NCBI RefSeq assembly: GCF_016756535.1
Contig: NZ_AP023248.1
Span: 62,001-126,000, forward strand
Reading direction: 5' to 3'
Source of the DNA: Mesorhizobium sp. 131-2-1
GTDB lineage: Bacteria; Pseudomonadota; Alphaproteobacteria; Rhizobiales; Rhizobiaceae
DNA: 64,000 nucleotides
Shown here in pieces: positions 1 through 8,146 of this stretch; within the stretch, counting starts at the first letter, position 1, and every line of letters starts with the position of its first letter. The notes beneath the pieces were generated by a model that saw nothing but the letters and a program-made list of their open reading frames with translations, searched no databases and was not told the DNA's origin. Made by a program: the position numbers and the translations under genes.

Positions 1-2240
1 GTCTCTATACGGCGCGTTCGCTCTCCTATGACGGCGTCGAATACGACCTCCTCGAGCACACGCTGACCGAGGAGCAGATCCGCATCTACAACGCCTATGC
101 CGATGCATTCCAGGTCATCCACAACAACCTGACCGCCGCACTCAAGGCGGCCAACATCACCAGCGAGGCAGGCACGCTGAACCGCAACGCCAAGTCGGCG
201 GCACGCTCAGCCTTCGAGAGCACGAAGCAGCGCTTCTTCAGCCATCTCATCACCTCGATGATGACGCCGACCCTGATCGGCGTGATCGAGCAGGACCTCG
301 CCGACGGTCATTCGGCGGTCGTGCAGATCGTCTCCACCGGCGAAGCGCTGATGGAACGACGCCTTGCCGAGATCCCGACCGAGGAATGGTCGGATCTGCA
401 TGTCGACATCACGCCGCGCGAGTACGTCGGCGGGTACTTGATGCACTCCTTCCCCACGCAGTTGTTCGAGGAATATTCGGATGCGGAGGGCAACGTCTAT
501 TCGCGGCCTGTCCATGACGAAGATGGCAATCCCGTCCGGTGCCGGGAGGCCGTGCGTCGGCGCGACGAGATGATCGAGAAGCTCGGGTCGCTGCCGCCGG
601 TCGGCAGCGCGCTCGACCAGATCCTCCATCACTTTGGCACCGACACCGTCGCCGAGGTGACCGGCCGCTCGCGCCGCATCGTGAAGAATACCGGCCGCGA
701 TGGCATCGACCGGCTTGCCGTCGAGAATCGCCCAGGCTTGGCCAACCTCGCCGAGACCCAGAGTTTTATGGACGACGACAAGCGCGTGCTGATTTTTTCA
801 GAGGCCGGCGGCACCGGTCGCTCCTACCACGCCGATCTCGGGGCGCGAAACCAGAGGCTGCGCAAGCACTATCTGCTCGAAGCCGGCTGGCGCGCCGACA
901 ACGCCATCCAGGGTCTCGGACGGACCCACCGCACAAATCAGAAGCAACCGCCGTTGTTCCGGCCGATGGCCGCCAATGTGAAGGCGGGCAAGCGCTTCCT
1001 GTCAACCATAGCGCGACGTCTCGACACGCTGGGCGCGATCACACGCGGCCAGCGCCAGACTGGCGGGGCAGGGCTGTTCCGTGCCGAAGACAATCTCGAG
1101 AGCCCGTACGCGCGGGCCGCACTTCGCCAATTCTACATGCTGCTGCATCAGGGCAAGATCGAAGGTTGTTCGCTCACGACCTTCGAGACCGTGACCGGGC
1201 TGTCTTTAACGACCGACGAGGGCGGGTTGCGCGACGAGCTGCCGCCGATCACGACCTGGCTCAACCGCCTGCTGGCGCTGCGCATCGAAACACAGAACCT
1301 GCTGTTCGAAGTGTTCGAGCAGTTGATGACGGCGAAGGTCGAGGCCGCGATCGCTGCCGGCTCCTATGACAAAGGTCTGGAGACGATTGCGGCGGAGAGC
1401 ATCGTCGTCACCGATCGTCGCACCGTCTACATGCATCCGGTCTCGGGCGCGCAGTCGCATGTGCTGACCGTCGCGCGCAGGGACCGTATTCGGCCGCTCG
1501 GTCTGGTCGATGCGCTGGCGATCACCCGCGCGGAGCCACAATCTGTTCTGTTGGTGAACACGCGGTCGAACCGCGCGGCGATACAGCTGCCGACGGCGAG
1601 CCTGATGCTCGACGACGGCACGATAGAGCATCGCGTACGCCTGCTGCGGCCGACGGACGAGGTGCGCTTCGGTCTCGACGCCCTTGCCGAAACCCACTGG
1701 CAGCCCGCCGACCGAAAACTTTTCTGCGACCTGTGGCAAGCAGAAGTCGCCGCCCTCCCGGAGTTCACCACCAGCACCTTCCACATCGTGACGGGTCTGC
1801 TGCTCCCGATCTGGCGTCGGCTGCCGGACCATGATTGTCAGGTCTACCGGATCCAGACCGATGCCGGCGAACGCATCATCGGGCGTCACATTGCGCCGAC
1901 CCTTGTCACGACCATGTTCCGCAATCTGGGGCTCGATAATGTACCGGCGCTCGCACCGGACGATGCATGGACCGGCTTGGTCGAGGGCAGGATCGAGTTA
2001 CAACTTGCCGACGGCTTGATCCTGCGCCGCAGTCGGGTCATGAACGATTACCGTATCGAGCTGATCGGCTTCACGGACGCTTTTGTTCCCCGACTGAAGG
2101 CGCTGGGGCTGATCTCCGAGATCATCTCCTGGAAGCTCCGGCTGTTCATCCCGACGTCCACGCTGGGGTCCGCCATCCTCGCCTCCCTTCTCGAGCGCCA
2201 TACGCTGGTCGGGGTCACCGACCGTACTGCAGTGGCTTGA
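1..2240 (+). CDS. Strawberry-notch-like helicase, C-terminal part (5' truncated by window)
   Basis: The reading frame is open from base 3 and has no start in the window, so this is the C-terminal ~745 residues of a larger protein. Rhizobial plasmid and ICE homologues of the strawberry-notch (Sno) family are often well over 1,000 residues and carry an N-terminal methyltransferase-like part and a superfamily 2 helicase core. Visible here is the helicase motif VI region QGLGRTHR (bases 909-932), after a segment reading FSEAGGTGRSYHAD (about 796-837). These are hallmarks of the Sno C-terminal helicase domain. The protein probably acts in DNA processing of the mobile element. It is followed after 12 bp by a Toprim protein, a pairing common in such backbones. 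The family call is firm; the biochemical role is unproven. Confidence 0.85.
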   Translation, partial: LYTARSLSYDGVEYDLLEHTLTEEQIRIYNAYADAFQVIHNNLTAALKAANITSEAGTLNRNAKSAARSAFESTKQRFFSHLITSMMTPTLIGVIEQDLADGHSAVVQIVSTGEALMERRLAEIPTEEWSDLHVDITPREYVGGYLMHSFPTQLFEEYSDAEGNVYSRPVHDEDGNPVRCREAVRRRDEMIEKLGSLPPVGSALDQILHHFGTDTVAEVTGRSRRIVKNTGRDGIDRLAVENRPGLANLAETQSFMDDDKRVLIFSEAGGTGRSYHADLGARNQRLRKHYLLEAGWRADNAIQGLGRTHRTNQKQPPLFRPMAANVKAGKRFLSTIARRLDTLGAITRGQRQTGGAGLFRAEDNLESPYARAALRQFYMLLHQGKIEGCSLTTFETVTGLSLTTDEGGLRDELPPITTWLNRLLALRIETQNLLFEVFEQLMTAKVEAAIAAGSYDKGLETIAAESIVVTDRRTVYMHPVSGAQSHVLTVARRDRIRPLGLVDALAITRAEPQSVLLVNTRSNRAAIQLPTASLMLDDGTIEHRVRLLRPTDEVRFGLDALAETHWQPADRKLFCDLWQAEVAALPEFTTSTFHIVTGLLLPIWRRLPDHDCQVYRIQTDAGERIIGRHIAPTLVTTMFRNLGLDNVPALAPDDAWTGLVEGRIELQLADGLILRRSRVMNDYRIELIGFTDAFVPRLKALGLISEIISWKLRLFIPTSTLGSAILASLLERHTLVGVTDRTAVA

Positions 2241-2252
2241 GGGGAGGCGATC

Positions 2253-3296
2253 ATGTCCGGTTCGGCCTCCGAGCTGGCACGCCGCCTTGGCGAACATGCC
2301 GAGGCGGTGTGCCGCGAATATCTCTCCAACGGCCATCGCGCCGGCAATTACTGGATGGTCGGCGATGTCCGCAACACGCGCGGCCGTTCCATGCATGTGC
2401 GGCTCAAGGCTGTTGGTGGCAAGGCAGCCGGAAAATGGGTCGACGAGGCGACGGGGGAATATGGCGACCTGCTCGACGTCATCGAGCAGAGCTGTGGTCT
2501 GGTCGACTTCCGCGAGGTCGCGGATGAAGCACGCCGCTTCCTCTCCATGCCGCTGCCACCGCCCCAGCCCCTTGGCGTGCCGCGCCAACCTGCCGCGGCA
2601 CGCAGCTCGCCTGAGGCCGCGCGTCGCCTGTTCGCCATGTCGCAACCGATCGCCGGCACGCTGGCTGAACGATACCTCGCCGGCCGCGGCATCCTGCTTT
2701 CCACGCACGAGAGTGCGCTACGTTTCCATCCCGGCTGCTACTACAGGGATCTCGTGACCGGCGAGACGCAGACCCTGCCTGCGCTGATTGCCGCTGTCAC
2801 CAACCTCGACGGGGAGATCACCGGCCTGCAGCGCACCTGGCTTGATCCTTCGGGTCAGGGCAAGGCGCAACTCACTGATCCACGCCGCTCACTGGGAGAC
2901 CTCCTTGGCAACGGCATCTGGCTTGGTCTTGAGTCCGGTGCGCCCGTCCCGGCCATGGTCGCCGGCGAGGGGTTCGAGACGATGGCCTCGCTGCGCACGG
3001 TGATGCCGACACTGCCTGTAGCCGCCGCCACCTCGGCCAATCACCTTGCGGGCCTGTCCTTCCCGGCGGGCTGCCGTCGCCTCTACATCGCGGCCGATGC
3101 CGACGCCGCCGGCCGGCACGGCATCGAGCGTCTCAGCCAGCGCGCAGCCGAATCAGGGATCCTCGCCCTGGTGTTGCGGCCGCAGCTCGGCGACTTCAAC
3201 GACGATCTGCGCCATCTCGGCCCCGCGCATCTCGCGGCATGGCTCAGCGATCAGCTCGTCCCGGAGGATGCCCGTCTTTTCCTGCCGCCCGGGTGA
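2253..3296 (+). CDS. Toprim-domain primase-like protein
   Basis: A 347-residue protein with a strong Shine-Dalgarno (GGGGAGG at about 2240-2246). The N-terminal ~100 residues (GNYWMVGDVRN at 31-41, then KWVDEATGEYGDLLDVI) match the zinc-ribbon-like DUF7146 region that precedes Toprim domains on alphaproteobacterial mobile elements. The C-terminal half is a Toprim domain: the catalytic Glu lies in AGEGFET (E239) and the DxD motif in IAADADAAG (D282, D284), with a Gly-rich tail. Toprim proteins of this type are primase- or topoisomerase-like and bind Mg2+ through these acidic residues. It probably works with the upstream helicase in replication or in making the complementary strand after transfer; that role is inferred from context. 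Confidence 0.82.
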   Translation: MSGSASELARRLGEHAEAVCREYLSNGHRAGNYWMVGDVRNTRGRSMHVRLKAVGGKAAGKWVDEATGEYGDLLDVIEQSCGLVDFREVADEARRFLSMPLPPPQPLGVPRQPAAARSSPEAARRLFAMSQPIAGTLAERYLAGRGILLSTHESALRFHPGCYYRDLVTGETQTLPALIAAVTNLDGEITGLQRTWLDPSGQGKAQLTDPRRSLGDLLGNGIWLGLESGAPVPAMVAGEGFETMASLRTVMPTLPVAAATSANHLAGLSFPAGCRRLYIAADADAAGRHGIERLSQRAAESGILALVLRPQLGDFNDDLRHLGPAHLAAWLSDQLVPEDARLFLPPG

Positions 3297-3475
3297 ACGG
3301 CCCGAACCGGCACGCGGGCAGGGGTGGCGTCACCGGAATATTCGCTGGCATGGCGGCGGTCCGCCGGAGAGGCCGCGCCCGCGGCCTGCCCGAGAGGCGA
3401 CCCCTGCCACCCCCCGGTCACGGCTGCAACGGCTGCGCCGTCCTCCGCTTTGCTACGGCCTTCGGTGCAGCCGCG

Positions 3476-3495
3476 CCCGGCGCGCGGCCGGGTTT
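3476..3495 (+). terminator. GC-rich hairpin with short T run
   Basis: CCCGGC (3476-3481) pairs with GCCGGG (3487-3492) across a 5-nt loop and is followed by TTT. It lies in the 245-bp leader between the Toprim gene and the DUF2493 gene. It is a weak attenuator-like structure; the T run is too short to call a strong terminator. Confidence 0.28.
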
Positions 3496-3541
3496 CGCTG
3501 TCAGGCCGCGATGGGCGCGGCACAACCGACGGAGACCCACC

Positions 3542-4483
3542 ATGACCTACGAACTTCCTTTCGACGACGCCCACGAGCCCTACCACGCCTCCTCGCCGAC
3601 CGATCGCGTCATCCTCGAACTGCAGATGTACGGCCACCGCCCGCATCAGGACGACCCGGATCCCCGGCCGCTGCCCGATGACGAGGTCATCCGGGCCGGC
3701 CTGGCGGGGATCGTCGAGACCTTTGCCGGCATGCTCGGCGATACCAGGCTCGAACCCGATCTCGACGACCTGCTCTGGTCCTTCGCAAACGTCTTCCACC
3801 GTGCCGCCGAGCGCGTCGCCCGAAGCCTCGACCGCAACGAGGAAGCGCAGCGTTCGAGCCAGCAGGAGCAGGACGGCTCCGAGGTGAAGTCGGTCGAGCT
3901 CGAACGGCTCACCGCGGAAGGCATCACCTATATCGAGCGCCGCAACGTGCTCGAAATCATGCGCGATGAGGCCGCCGACCTCTACGAGGCACAAACCGGA
4001 TCGGCATGGCGGCCGCGCACCGGCTCCAAGGTCAGCCACCAGGCGATGACCGCGGCGGTGATCGACTCCAGAGACTTCCTCGCCGCCCGCCGCCACGCCG
4101 AAACCGAGGTGCTGGTCCCGGCCGGCACCAAGATCGCGTTCGCCGGCGGCCTCGACTGCAACGATCACGACCGGATCTGGAACGCGCTCGATACGGCCCG
4201 GGAGAAGCATCCTGACATGGTGCTGCTCCACGGCGGCAGCCCGCGCGGCGCCGAGCGCATCGCCGCCAGCTGGGCCGACAACCGCAAGGTCACCCAGATC
4301 GCCTTCAAGCCAGACTGGAACCGTCACGCCAAGGCGGCTCCGTTCCGCCGCAACGACCAGCTTCTCTCGGTGGTACCCTACGGCCTGATTGTCTTTCCCG
4401 GCTCCGGCATCACCGACAACCTTGCCGACAAGGCCCGCAGGCTCGGCATCCCCGTCTGGCGGTTCGCGGAGGGTGGCGCGTGA
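3542..4483 (+). CDS. DUF2493 / YspA-like SLOG-fold protein
   Basis: A 313-residue protein. The frame stays open upstream, but the ATG at 3542 follows a CGGAGAC ribosome site and begins the acidic N-terminus seen in this family (MTYELPFDDAHEP). The first ~190 residues are helical and unassigned. The last ~110 residues form a Rossmann-like SLOG domain (DUF2493): KIAFAGGLDCNDHDRIW, then LLHGGSPRGAERIA, then LIVFPGSGITDNLADKA. These are the glycine-rich loops that bind nucleotide-like ligands in SLOG proteins. The family is a regular passenger of rhizobial plasmids and ICEs next to Toprim and DUF736 genes. The ligand and role are unknown; SLOG proteins have been linked to nucleotide sensing and conflict systems. 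Confidence 0.82.
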   Translation: MTYELPFDDAHEPYHASSPTDRVILELQMYGHRPHQDDPDPRPLPDDEVIRAGLAGIVETFAGMLGDTRLEPDLDDLLWSFANVFHRAAERVARSLDRNEEAQRSSQQEQDGSEVKSVELERLTAEGITYIERRNVLEIMRDEAADLYEAQTGSAWRPRTGSKVSHQAMTAAVIDSRDFLAARRHAETEVLVPAGTKIAFAGGLDCNDHDRIWNALDTAREKHPDMVLLHGGSPRGAERIAASWADNRKVTQIAFKPDWNRHAKAAPFRRNDQLLSVVPYGLIVFPGSGITDNLADKARRLGIPVWRFAEGGA

Positions 4484-4639
4484 AGCGCCGCTTTCCTCGC
4501 AACCGCATCATTGAACCCGACCGGGCGCGGTCGGGTTCGGCCCGCGCGACGTGCAGCAAAGCACGCGCAGGAACCACGGCACCCTCCGACTCCACGGATC
4601 GTATCGATGCGGTGGAGCCTTCCGCCAGGCAACGTGGTA

Positions 4640-4672
4640 TTGCGTTCCGCGTTACATAGACGTATATACGTC
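4640..4672 (+). promoter_or_regulatory. tacAT promoter with palindromic operator
   Basis: TTGCGT (4640-4645) and TATATA (4663-4668) are spaced by 17 bp, a good sigma70-type promoter 20-50 bp ahead of the antitoxin ATG. The -10 box sits inside a perfect 14-bp palindrome, GACGTATATACGTC (4659-4672). A ribbon-helix-helix antitoxin binding here would block RNA polymerase, which is the usual autoregulation of TacAT/AtaRT modules. Confidence 0.72.
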
Positions 4673-4691
4673 CGCAGCACAGGAGCGCGCC

Positions 4692-4976
4692 ATGGCCACC
4701 ACAGCCACGAGGAAGGAAACACCCGTCTCGATGCGGTTTCGCGACGATGATCTCACCATCATCGACCGCGGCGCGGAGTTGCTCGGCCTGTCGCGTACGG
4801 AGTTCGTGCGGCGCGCGGCACTCCACGAGGCGCAGGCGGCCATCCTCAACGAAACCGTCATCCGCGTGTCCCCGGAAGCCTATGACGCCTTCATGCAGGC
4901 GATCTCGGCCCCCGCCGCCGCGCCTCCGCCGAAGGCGGCCGAGCGGCTGCGTCGTTCCGCGCCCTGGGATCGCTAG
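4692..4976 (+). CDS. tacA: DUF1778 antitoxin, TacA family
   Basis: A 94-residue protein. The N-terminal ~45 residues form a ribbon-helix-helix: the strand VSMRFRDDD is followed by two helices, including LLGLSRTEFVRRAAL. This is the DNA-binding part that represses the operon. The C-terminal tail, with an alanine/proline-rich linker and the ending PWDR, would wrap around the partner acetyltransferase as in other TacA/AtaR antitoxins. The ATG at 4692 is chosen because it starts the RHH fold just after the promoter; an open frame upstream has no homology-like content. Its stop codon directly abuts the GTG of the toxin gene. Confidence 0.88.
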   Translation: MATTATRKETPVSMRFRDDDLTIIDRGAELLGLSRTEFVRRAALHEAQAAILNETVIRVSPEAYDAFMQAISAPAAAPPPKAAERLRRSAPWDR

Positions 4977-5480
4977 GTGGCGCTTTCAGGCATTGAACTC
5001 CTCGACGACGCACACCGCCTCGACAGCTTCGATTGCGGCAAGCCGGCGCTCAACGCTTGGCTGGCCGGCTTCGCGCGAACGAACCAGGCGCGCGGGTTTA
5101 CCCGCGTCCTGGTCGTTCACGACGAGGGAACAGTCGTCGGCTATTACGGCCTCGCGCCGGGCGTGATCCAGCCAAACAGCGCACCGCGCGCCATCCGCAC
5201 CGGGCGCCCGCCCGATCCGATCCCCTGCCTGCTCATTGGACAACTCGCCGTCGACCACCGCTATGCCGGACAAGGCATCGGCAGCGGCCTGGTCAAGGAT
5301 GCGCTGCATCGCTGCGTCGCCGGCGCCGGCATCGTCGGCGGTCGCGCGGTGGTGGTGCGGGCGATCGACGCCGAGGCCGAGCGCTACTGGCAGAGCTGGG
5401 GTTTTGTCCCGTCGCGGGACAACCCGTCTATCCTGATGCGCTCGATCCAGGATGTGAGCCTCTGGCTGGCCGACCACTAG
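4977..5480 (+). CDS. tacT: GNAT acetyltransferase toxin, TacT family
   Basis: A 167-residue GCN5-type N-acetyltransferase with a GTG start immediately after the antitoxin stop. Visible features are the N-terminal segment LDSFDCGKPALNAWL typical of TacT/AtaT toxins, the acetyl-CoA loop VDHRYAGQGIGSGLV (Q/RxxGxG/A type), and the C-terminal AERYWQSWGFVPS carrying the conserved tyrosine. Family members acetylate the amino group of aminoacyl-tRNA and stop translation; TacA binding neutralises them. On a mobile element the pair probably aids stability through post-segregational killing, or limits phage. The target tRNA cannot be read from sequence. Confidence 0.88.
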   Translation: MALSGIELLDDAHRLDSFDCGKPALNAWLAGFARTNQARGFTRVLVVHDEGTVVGYYGLAPGVIQPNSAPRAIRTGRPPDPIPCLLIGQLAVDHRYAGQGIGSGLVKDALHRCVAGAGIVGGRAVVVRAIDAEAERYWQSWGFVPSRDNPSILMRSIQDVSLWLADH

Positions 5481-5523
5481 CTTCACGCGCGTAGCGCCTC
5501 CGGCAGCGGCAGGGTCCGGGCGC

Positions 5524-5540
5524 GCCGGCCTGCGGCCGGC
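5524..5540. other. GC-rich hairpin after tacT
   Basis: GCCGGCC (5524-5530) pairs perfectly with GGCCGGC (5534-5540) across a 3-nt loop, 44 bp after the tacT stop. There is no T run, so it may stabilise the mRNA end or act in factor-dependent termination. Confidence 0.3.
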
Positions 5541-5679
5541 CGGGCTCTAGTCGCGGCGTCCCGCCGCTCCCCGCGCCGGCTTCGCCGCGCGGCCCTTGGG
5601 TGACGATCCTTCGCGCAGGGCCAGAGGGAGAGGGCGGCCGGCGCGGGGGCGGGGGCGCTGGAGAGAAGGGAAAGTCACG

Positions 5680-6213
5680 ATGTCGATGATATTCATAGGT
5701 GGATCACGCGAGATATTCGAGCTGCCGGAACCTGTCATCACGCGCATCGGCGCAATCGTTGCTGCCGAGCACGGCGTGCTGATTGGCGACGCCTCGGGAG
5801 CCGATGCCGAGGCGCAAGGCCTGCTCGCGGGCTACAAGTACGAGCATGTCGGCGTCTTCCATGCCGGCAAGGAACCCCGCAACAATCTGGGCGACTGGGC
5901 TGCCTACCATGTCCCGTCTCTTGACGATGCCAGAGGGGACTTTGTCCACGCCGCCAAGGACCAGGAGATGGCGCGGCGCGCCGACTTTGGGATGATGGTC
6001 TGGGACGGTGCATCACCCGGCACGGCCGTCAACGTGCTTCGGCTCGCCATCGCGAACAAGCCGTGCGTCATCTACGATCTGGCCAGGGGCAGCGTCGCGA
6101 CCACTTACCATGTGCAAGACTGGTGCGCCATGCTCCGCCATGCCGGTCCCGACATTCGCCGCCAAGCCGAGGCCCGCATGACGCCGGACGAGCGTCTGGC
6201 GCTGCCAGGATGA
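5680..6213 (+). CDS. Small SLOG/Rossmann-fold protein
   Basis: A 177-residue protein starting at the ATG at 5680, preceded by GAGAAGGG. The N-terminus MSMIFIGGSREI and the loop IGDASGADAEAQG (about residues 36-48) are the two glycine-rich ligand loops of the SLOG/DUF2493 superfamily. A third, LGMMVWDGASPGTAVNVLRLA-like stretch lies near residues 105-125. It is a stand-alone SLOG domain and the second such gene within 2 kb. It has its own leader and is not overlapped with the TacAT pair. Function is unknown; nucleotide-derivative binding is the family expectation. Confidence 0.7.
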   Translation: MSMIFIGGSREIFELPEPVITRIGAIVAAEHGVLIGDASGADAEAQGLLAGYKYEHVGVFHAGKEPRNNLGDWAAYHVPSLDDARGDFVHAAKDQEMARRADFGMMVWDGASPGTAVNVLRLAIANKPCVIYDLARGSVATTYHVQDWCAMLRHAGPDIRRQAEARMTPDERLALPG

Positions 6214-6893
6214 TGTAGGCGCGGACCCGCCGACAGCCCGGCGGGTCCGATCCTGATCGCCCCCTGAACGCCGAGGCCGGCCCCTTTCGAAACCGGACCA
6301 TGCGCCGCGGGGCGTTGTGCAGGACGATCATCTCCACCCGTCTCGCATCTGAAGCCTGTGCAAGCGTGGCGAACATCCTGGCTTGCGCGGTCATCCATCG
6401 TGACTTCGAGGTATTGCTACCGAGGGGCGTGAAGTTCGCTGCCAGTCGGCTCCGGTCTCGAAAACGCTGTGCCGATATGCCCGGTACGCAAGGCGGTTCA
6501 CACGCCATGCTGCTGTTGGATGTAGTGACGACGCAGGCGACATGACTCGAAAGGTGCGCGGCAAGCATCCCGGCGATCCGGCAGCGTTGAATGAGCGGCC
6601 ACGCGATGGCGGCCTGAGTTATTCTCCTCCGGTTACATCCGGGGCCATTCCCGTTTCATGTCGCCTTTGTAGACGACCGCCTGCTTTGTGCGGTCAACCC
6701 CCGTTGGGGGTACACTCGGCGAATATTCAGGAAAATTCGATTTCTGTTTTTGTCTGCGGACAGGCGAAGGGCCTGCCCGCTATTTTTCGGCAAATAGAAT
6801 TTTCCAGAATTTTCGCCGAGATGACCGCAGCAGGACGGCCCTCTCCTTTGGCGCCATCGGGAATGGTCCCGATGCAACCGAAGGAGAACTACC
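6214..6893. other. 680-bp structured non-coding region
   Basis: No convincing gene is present in this stretch. From 6675 to 6820 it contains a chain of inverted repeats: GACCGC/GCGGTC (6675-6680 and 6690-6695), ACCCCC/GGGGGT (6697-6702 and 6706-6711), and the large pair annotated separately. The remaining ~450 bp shows no recognisable feature. Confidence 0.6.
6715..6820. repeat. 106-bp nested inverted repeat upstream of the DUF736 gene
   Basis: The outer arms 6715-6738 (starting CTCGGCGAATATTC) and 6797-6820 (ending TTTTCGCCGAG) are 24 bp each and pair at 22 positions. Pairing resumes inside (ATTT/AAAT), and a second stem, GCGG-CAGGC with GCCTG-CCGC, closes around bases 6756-6780. The element ends 74 bp before the DUF736 start. 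Possible explanations are a single-stranded-DNA promoter in the leading region of transfer, a replication or partition element, or a MITE. No target-site duplication is visible at its edges. Confidence 0.65.
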
Positions 6894-7217
6894 ATGGCCA
6901 CCACGATCGCAAACCTCACCACCAAGGCCGACGGCTCGATGGAAGGCGTCTTTGCCACGCTCCGGGTCAACGCCCCGATCACCCTCATCCCGAACACCAA
7001 CAAGTCGCGCGAGGACGCGCCCGACTACCGGATCGTCAACAAGCGCACGGGCTTCGAGATCGGAGCCGGCTGGCACCGCATCTCGCAGCGTTCGGGAGAG
7101 GAATACCTCTCGGTCAAGCTGGAAGCCCCCGAGATCGGCGTGATCTTCGGCAATCTCGCTCCCGCCCCGGGTGGCGAGGAAAACAAGAAGGTCATCCTCT
7201 GGAACAACCCCCAGTGA
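6894..7217 (+). CDS. DUF736 family protein
   Basis: A 107-residue protein with a strong ribosome site (AAGGAG at 6881-6886). The sequence MATTIANLTTKADGSMEG opens a small beta-rich fold, and DYRIVNKRTGFEIGAGW near the middle is the signature of DUF736. Members occur almost only on alphaproteobacterial plasmids and ICEs, often as several copies close to transfer genes. No catalytic residues are evident. It starts a two-gene unit ending at the terminator at 7631. On the transfer orientation proposed here it is among the first genes to enter a recipient, so an early establishment role is conceivable but unproven. Confidence 0.85.
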   Translation: MATTIANLTTKADGSMEGVFATLRVNAPITLIPNTNKSREDAPDYRIVNKRTGFEIGAGWHRISQRSGEEYLSVKLEAPEIGVIFGNLAPAPGGEENKKVILWNNPQ

Positions 7218-7275
7218 GGCATCGGTGGCCGGCCCCTCGAGGGGCCGGCTTCCCCACCGGCAAAAGGAGGTTGCA

Positions 7276-7617
7276 ATGAGCCGCTACACCATCACTGTCA
7301 CGGGCACCGTCACCGGAAAAGTCCGCTCGGATCCAGACGCTGTCATCGGCTACGATCCACCGCTTCGGACCTACTTCCTGCAAGCGTTCCCGCACGAAGA
7401 AACCGACGAGCCCGCACTCTGGCTTGGCACCCGCGATCGCGCGTTCGAAACGCTTGAGGATCTTCGCCACACAGCCATCTCACACGGCTACGACTTCATG
7501 CCGCTGCCGCCTGAACTGGCCGCAAAGCTGGTCGACGACAAAGCCGCAGCCAGCGGGCGTCCGGACCGGGACGGCGTGCTCGGGGAACTGCTGAAACACC
7601 TCGACCAGCCCAACTAG
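7276..7617 (+). CDS. Small conserved mobile-element protein, function unknown
   Basis: A 113-residue protein with a near-consensus ribosome site (AAAGGAGG) and ATG at 7276. The N-terminal half (MSRYTITVTGTVTGKV, then FLQAFPHEETDEPALWLGT) predicts a beta-sheet fold; the C-terminal third is helical and charged (ELAAKLVDDKAA). It has no signal peptide or membrane segment. It lies 58 bp after the DUF736 gene and is probably cotranscribed with it up to the terminator. I do not recognise a named family. The excellent translation signals and codon use argue that it is a real gene. Confidence 0.7.
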   Translation: MSRYTITVTGTVTGKVRSDPDAVIGYDPPLRTYFLQAFPHEETDEPALWLGTRDRAFETLEDLRHTAISHGYDFMPLPPELAAKLVDDKAAASGRPDRDGVLGELLKHLDQPN

Positions 7618-7630
7618 CCAAATACGTCTT

Positions 7631-7671
7631 AGAGCCCGCGACGGAGTATCCCGTCGCGGGCTCTTTTTTTT
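7631..7671 (+). terminator. Strong intrinsic terminator
   Basis: A perfect 14-bp stem, AGAGCCCGCGACGG (7631-7644) with CCGTCGCGGGCTCT (7651-7664), has a 6-nt loop and is followed by a run of eight Ts (7664-7671). It ends the DUF736 operon and insulates it from the convergent minus-strand virC-like operon. Confidence 0.95.
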
Positions 7672-7735
7672 GCGCGTCGCAAAGAGCCAGGACCATCAGC
7701 CGTCACAGCATGCGACAGCGACTCCCGACCGCCGA

Positions 7736-8146
7736 TTATTCCTTCGGCAGTTTGTGCTTATGAATGCGGATATAATCCTGCACAGCCTTTCGCAGCAGCT
7801 CGGTCATGCTGTGCCCGTTGCTGATCGCCAGCAACTTGAACTGGCGCTGCTCAACGGCCGTCAGATAGTACCCGCAGCGGATCATCTCCTCCTCGCGAAT
7901 CTTCTTGCCGGCGATGGGATCCTTTTTCTGACCTCGCCGCAGCAGCTTGCGAAAGTCAGGCGTTGCACCCGATGTCGGCTCAGGCGTCTGCGGCATGGCC
8001 GATCCGGCATTTGGCTCCAGCTTCTGCCCCTCGTTTTTCGCTGAAGAAATGAACATGCTGGGCAATGCCGGCGGCTGCGTGGAGATCGCTTTCATCATGC
8101 GCGCTTTCTTGTCGTCACCGGGTTTCGGCGCGGTTTCTTCACTCAT
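7736..8146 (-). CDS. Ribbon-helix-helix partner of the ParA-like ATPase (VirC2-like position)
   Basis: A 136-residue protein. The N-terminal ~75 residues are proline/lysine-rich and look disordered. The C-terminal ~60 residues (REEEMIRCGYYLTAVEQRQFKLLAISNGHSM-type stretch, then LLRKAVQDYIRIHK) form a ribbon-helix-helix DNA-binding domain. The ATG overlaps the stop of the ParA gene by 4 bp, so the two are translationally coupled. The order ATPase then RHH protein is that of virC1-virC2 of Ti plasmids and of parA/parG-type partition operons. The likely DNA targets are the palindromes upstream of the operon (8849-9131). Sequence similarity to VirC2 itself is not claimed. Confidence 0.72.
   Translation of the reverse strand: MSEETAPKPGDDKKARMMKAISTQPPALPSMFISSAKNEGQKLEPNAGSAMPQTPEPTSGATPDFRKLLRRGQKKDPIAGKKIREEEMIRCGYYLTAVEQRQFKLLAISNGHSMTELLRKAVQDYIRIHKHKLPKE

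Noticed and set aside
6715..6820. Intrinsic terminator or CRISPR-like repeat
   Set aside because: There is no T tract after the arms, and the repeat is a single inverted pair, not a regularly spaced array.
6542..7279. Plus-strand open frame overlapping the DUF736 gene
   Set aside because: It runs through the hairpin region and is a frame shadow of the DUF736 gene, which has far better start signals.
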